Assembly (NCBI RefSeq): GCF_030295425.1
Contig: NZ_AP027081.1
Location: 3,517,001 to 3,581,000, forward strand
DNA length: 64,000 nucleotides
Direction: 5' to 3'
Source: Mesoterricola sediminis
GTDB lineage: Bacteria; Acidobacteriota; Holophagae; Holophagales; Holophagaceae
In this document: in pieces, positions 62,548 to 64,000 of the stretch
Numbering within the stretch: the stretch's first letter is position 1
Layout of the letters: every line of letters begins with the position of its first letter
The notes under the pieces: generated by a model
What the model saw: the letters and a program-made list of their open reading frames with translations, nothing else
The model's database searches: none
What the model was told of the DNA's origin: nothing
Position numbers and translations under genes: made by a program

Positions 62548-64000
62548 ATGTCCCTGTTCACCCATTGCCAGGACCGCTTCGAAGCCTTCCGGGAGGAGGA
62601 GATGTCCCTCCAGGAGTACCTGGAGCTCTGCCGCCGGGATCCCTCCGCCTACGCCACCTTCGCCGAGCGCATGCTCAAGGCCATCGGGGAGCCGGAATTG
62701 GTGGACACGCGCCTGGACGACCGTCTGTCCCGGATCTTCTCCAACAAGGTCATCCGCATCTACCCGGCCTTCCGGGACTTCTACGGCATGGAGGAGGTCA
62801 TCGAATCCATCGTGGCCTACTTCCGCCACGCGGCGCAGGGCCTGGAGGAGCGCAAGCAGATCCTCTACCTCCTGGGCCCCGTGGGCGGCGGCAAGTCCAG
62901 CCTCGCGGAGGGGCTGAAGGCGCTCATCGAGAAGGTCCCCTTCTACGCCCTCAAGGGCTCGCCCGTGAACGACTCCCCCCTGAGCCTCTTCAACCCGGCG
63001 GAGGACGGCCGGATCCTGGAGGAGGACTACGGCATCCCCCGCCGGTGCCTTGGCACCATCCTCAGCCCGTGGGCCGTCAAGCGCCTCCAGGAGTACGGGG
63101 GCGACATCACCCGCTTCCGCGTCGTCCGGCGCTTCCCTTCGCAGCTGTCCCAGGTGGCGGTCGCCAAGACGGAACCCGGGGACGAGAACAACCAGGACAT
63201 CTCCAGCCTGGTCGGCAAGATCGACATCCGGAAGCTGGAGACCTGCAGCCAGAACGACCCGGACGCCTACGCCTACTCCGGCGGCCTGTGCCTGGCCAAC
63301 CGGGGGCTCCTGGAATTCGTGGAGATGTTCAAGGCCCCCATCAAGGTCCTCCACCCCCTGCTGACGGCGACCCAGGAGGGCAACTACAAGGGCACCGAGG
63401 GCTTCGGGGCGATCCCCTTCGACGGCCTCGTCCTGGCCCACTCCAACGAGGCCGAATGGCTGGCCTTCAAGGGGAACCGCAACAACGAGGCGTTCCTCGA
63501 CCGCATCTACATCGTCAAGGTGCCCTATTGCCTGCGGGTCTCCGAGGAGGTGCGCATCTACCGGAAGCTCCTGGAGGGATCCTCCCTGTCCGCCGCCCCC
63601 TGCGCGCCGGACACGCTGCGGATGCTCGCCCAGTTCTCGGTGCTCAGCCGCCTCAAGGAGCCGGAGAACTCGAACCTCCTCTCCAAGATGCGCATCTACG
63701 ACGGCGAGAACCTCAAGGACACCGACCCCAAGGCCAAGAGCCACCAGGAGTACCGCGACGCGGCGGGGGTGGACGAGGGCATGACGGGGCTCTCCACCCG
63801 CTTCGCCTTCAAGATCCTCTCGCGGGTCTTCAACTTCGACCATCGCGAGGTGGCCGCCAACCCGGTCCACCTGATGTACGTGCTGGAACAGCAGATCGAG
63901 CAGGAGCAGTTCCCCGCCCAGCAGGAGGAGGCCTACCGGCGCTTCCTCAAGGAGTACCTGGCGCCGCGCTACGCCGAGTTCATCGGCAAGGAGATCCAGA
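62548..64000 (+). CDS. prkA: PrkA-family serine protein kinase, partial
   Basis: GGGGAGGAGG precedes ATG 62548; 484 residues plus one base are visible before the window ends. The PrkA AAA domain begins early: Walker A LLGPVGGGKSSLAE (~110), Walker B-like DGLVLAHSNEAEW (~294), and GNRNNEAFLDRIYIVKVPYC. The C-terminal kinase-like domain is largely beyond the window. Family members respond to starvation or stationary phase. Confidence 0.93.
   Translation, partial: MSLFTHCQDRFEAFREEEMSLQEYLELCRRDPSAYATFAERMLKAIGEPELVDTRLDDRLSRIFSNKVIRIYPAFRDFYGMEEVIESIVAYFRHAAQGLEERKQILYLLGPVGGGKSSLAEGLKALIEKVPFYALKGSPVNDSPLSLFNPAEDGRILEEDYGIPRRCLGTILSPWAVKRLQEYGGDITRFRVVRRFPSQLSQVAVAKTEPGDENNQDISSLVGKIDIRKLETCSQNDPDAYAYSGGLCLANRGLLEFVEMFKAPIKVLHPLLTATQEGNYKGTEGFGAIPFDGLVLAHSNEAEWLAFKGNRNNEAFLDRIYIVKVPYCLRVSEEVRIYRKLLEGSSLSAAPCAPDTLRMLAQFSVLSRLKEPENSNLLSKMRIYDGENLKDTDPKAKSHQEYRDAAGVDEGMTGLSTRFAFKILSRVFNFDHREVAANPVHLMYVLEQQIEQEQFPAQQEEAYRRFLKEYLAPRYAEFIGKEIQ

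Overview
The window is about 64 kb of very GC-rich bacterial DNA with mostly tight operons. The gene content suggests an anaerobic or facultative Gram-negative bacterium of the Acidobacteriota, most likely Holophagae (Holophaga/Geothrix/Mesoterricola-like). This assignment is an inference. It rests on a DMSO-reductase-type molybdoenzyme, a small tetraheme cytochrome, a UbiE/MenG quinone methyltransferase, many hybrid kinases, an orphan FtsX-type permease of the kind common in Acidobacteriota, and overall composition.

Layout. 0-2.8 kb: a molybdopterin oxidoreductase and its iron-sulfur/membrane-anchor partner, cut by the window start. 2.8-12.1 kb: a small zinc-ribbon protein, then a three-gene surface operon read leftward (DUF1573 protein, 2249-residue lipoprotein with about 16 Ig-like repeats, OmpA-type protein). 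12.2-13.9 kb: surE, acylphosphatase and apt, then tRNA-Pro. 14.0-15.1 kb: a decayed IS630-type transposase between long inverted repeats, beside a 186-bp tandem duplication that copied the 3' end of the neighbouring merR-like gene. 15.0-28.8 kb: MerR-like and NtrC-type regulators, tatD, envelope proteins, an acyl-CoA dehydrogenase, ubiE/menG, marC, DUF2239 and an EAL protein. 28.8-35.6 kb: a large hybrid kinase, a dehydrogenase gene whose frame is broken before a LytTR-like tail, a tetraheme cytochrome and a PstS-like protein. 35.6-42.6 kb: a complete CecR-YbhGFSR-type ABC exporter operon with its own outer-membrane channel.

42.7-56.6 kb is an accessory region. It holds a Fic protein, an intact IS1380-type transposase, an AT-rich cargo block (small secreted peptide, secreted protein, FtsX-type permease), fragments of an IS5-type transposase, an IS1380-type pseudogene with two stops, and four tandem, near-identical rpn genes. 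Three intergenic units of the rpn array carry a conserved 77-codon small ORF; a decayed piece of this ORF lies at the far left of the accessory region. The array ends in a partial copy of tRNA-Arg(CCT), inverted relative to the intact tRNA-Arg gene next to it. The rpn copies differ mainly by whole heptads in a C-terminal coiled coil, and each has a well-placed internal Shine-Dalgarno and ATG that would release exactly that coiled coil. This fits the known Rpn toxin/intragenic-antitoxin design and is the most striking system in the window.

56.7-64 kb: nagB with a ROK-type sugar kinase, ferritin, a flavin-binding PNPOx-like protein, a second hybrid kinase, and the first 485 codons of a PrkA-type serine kinase, cut by the window end.
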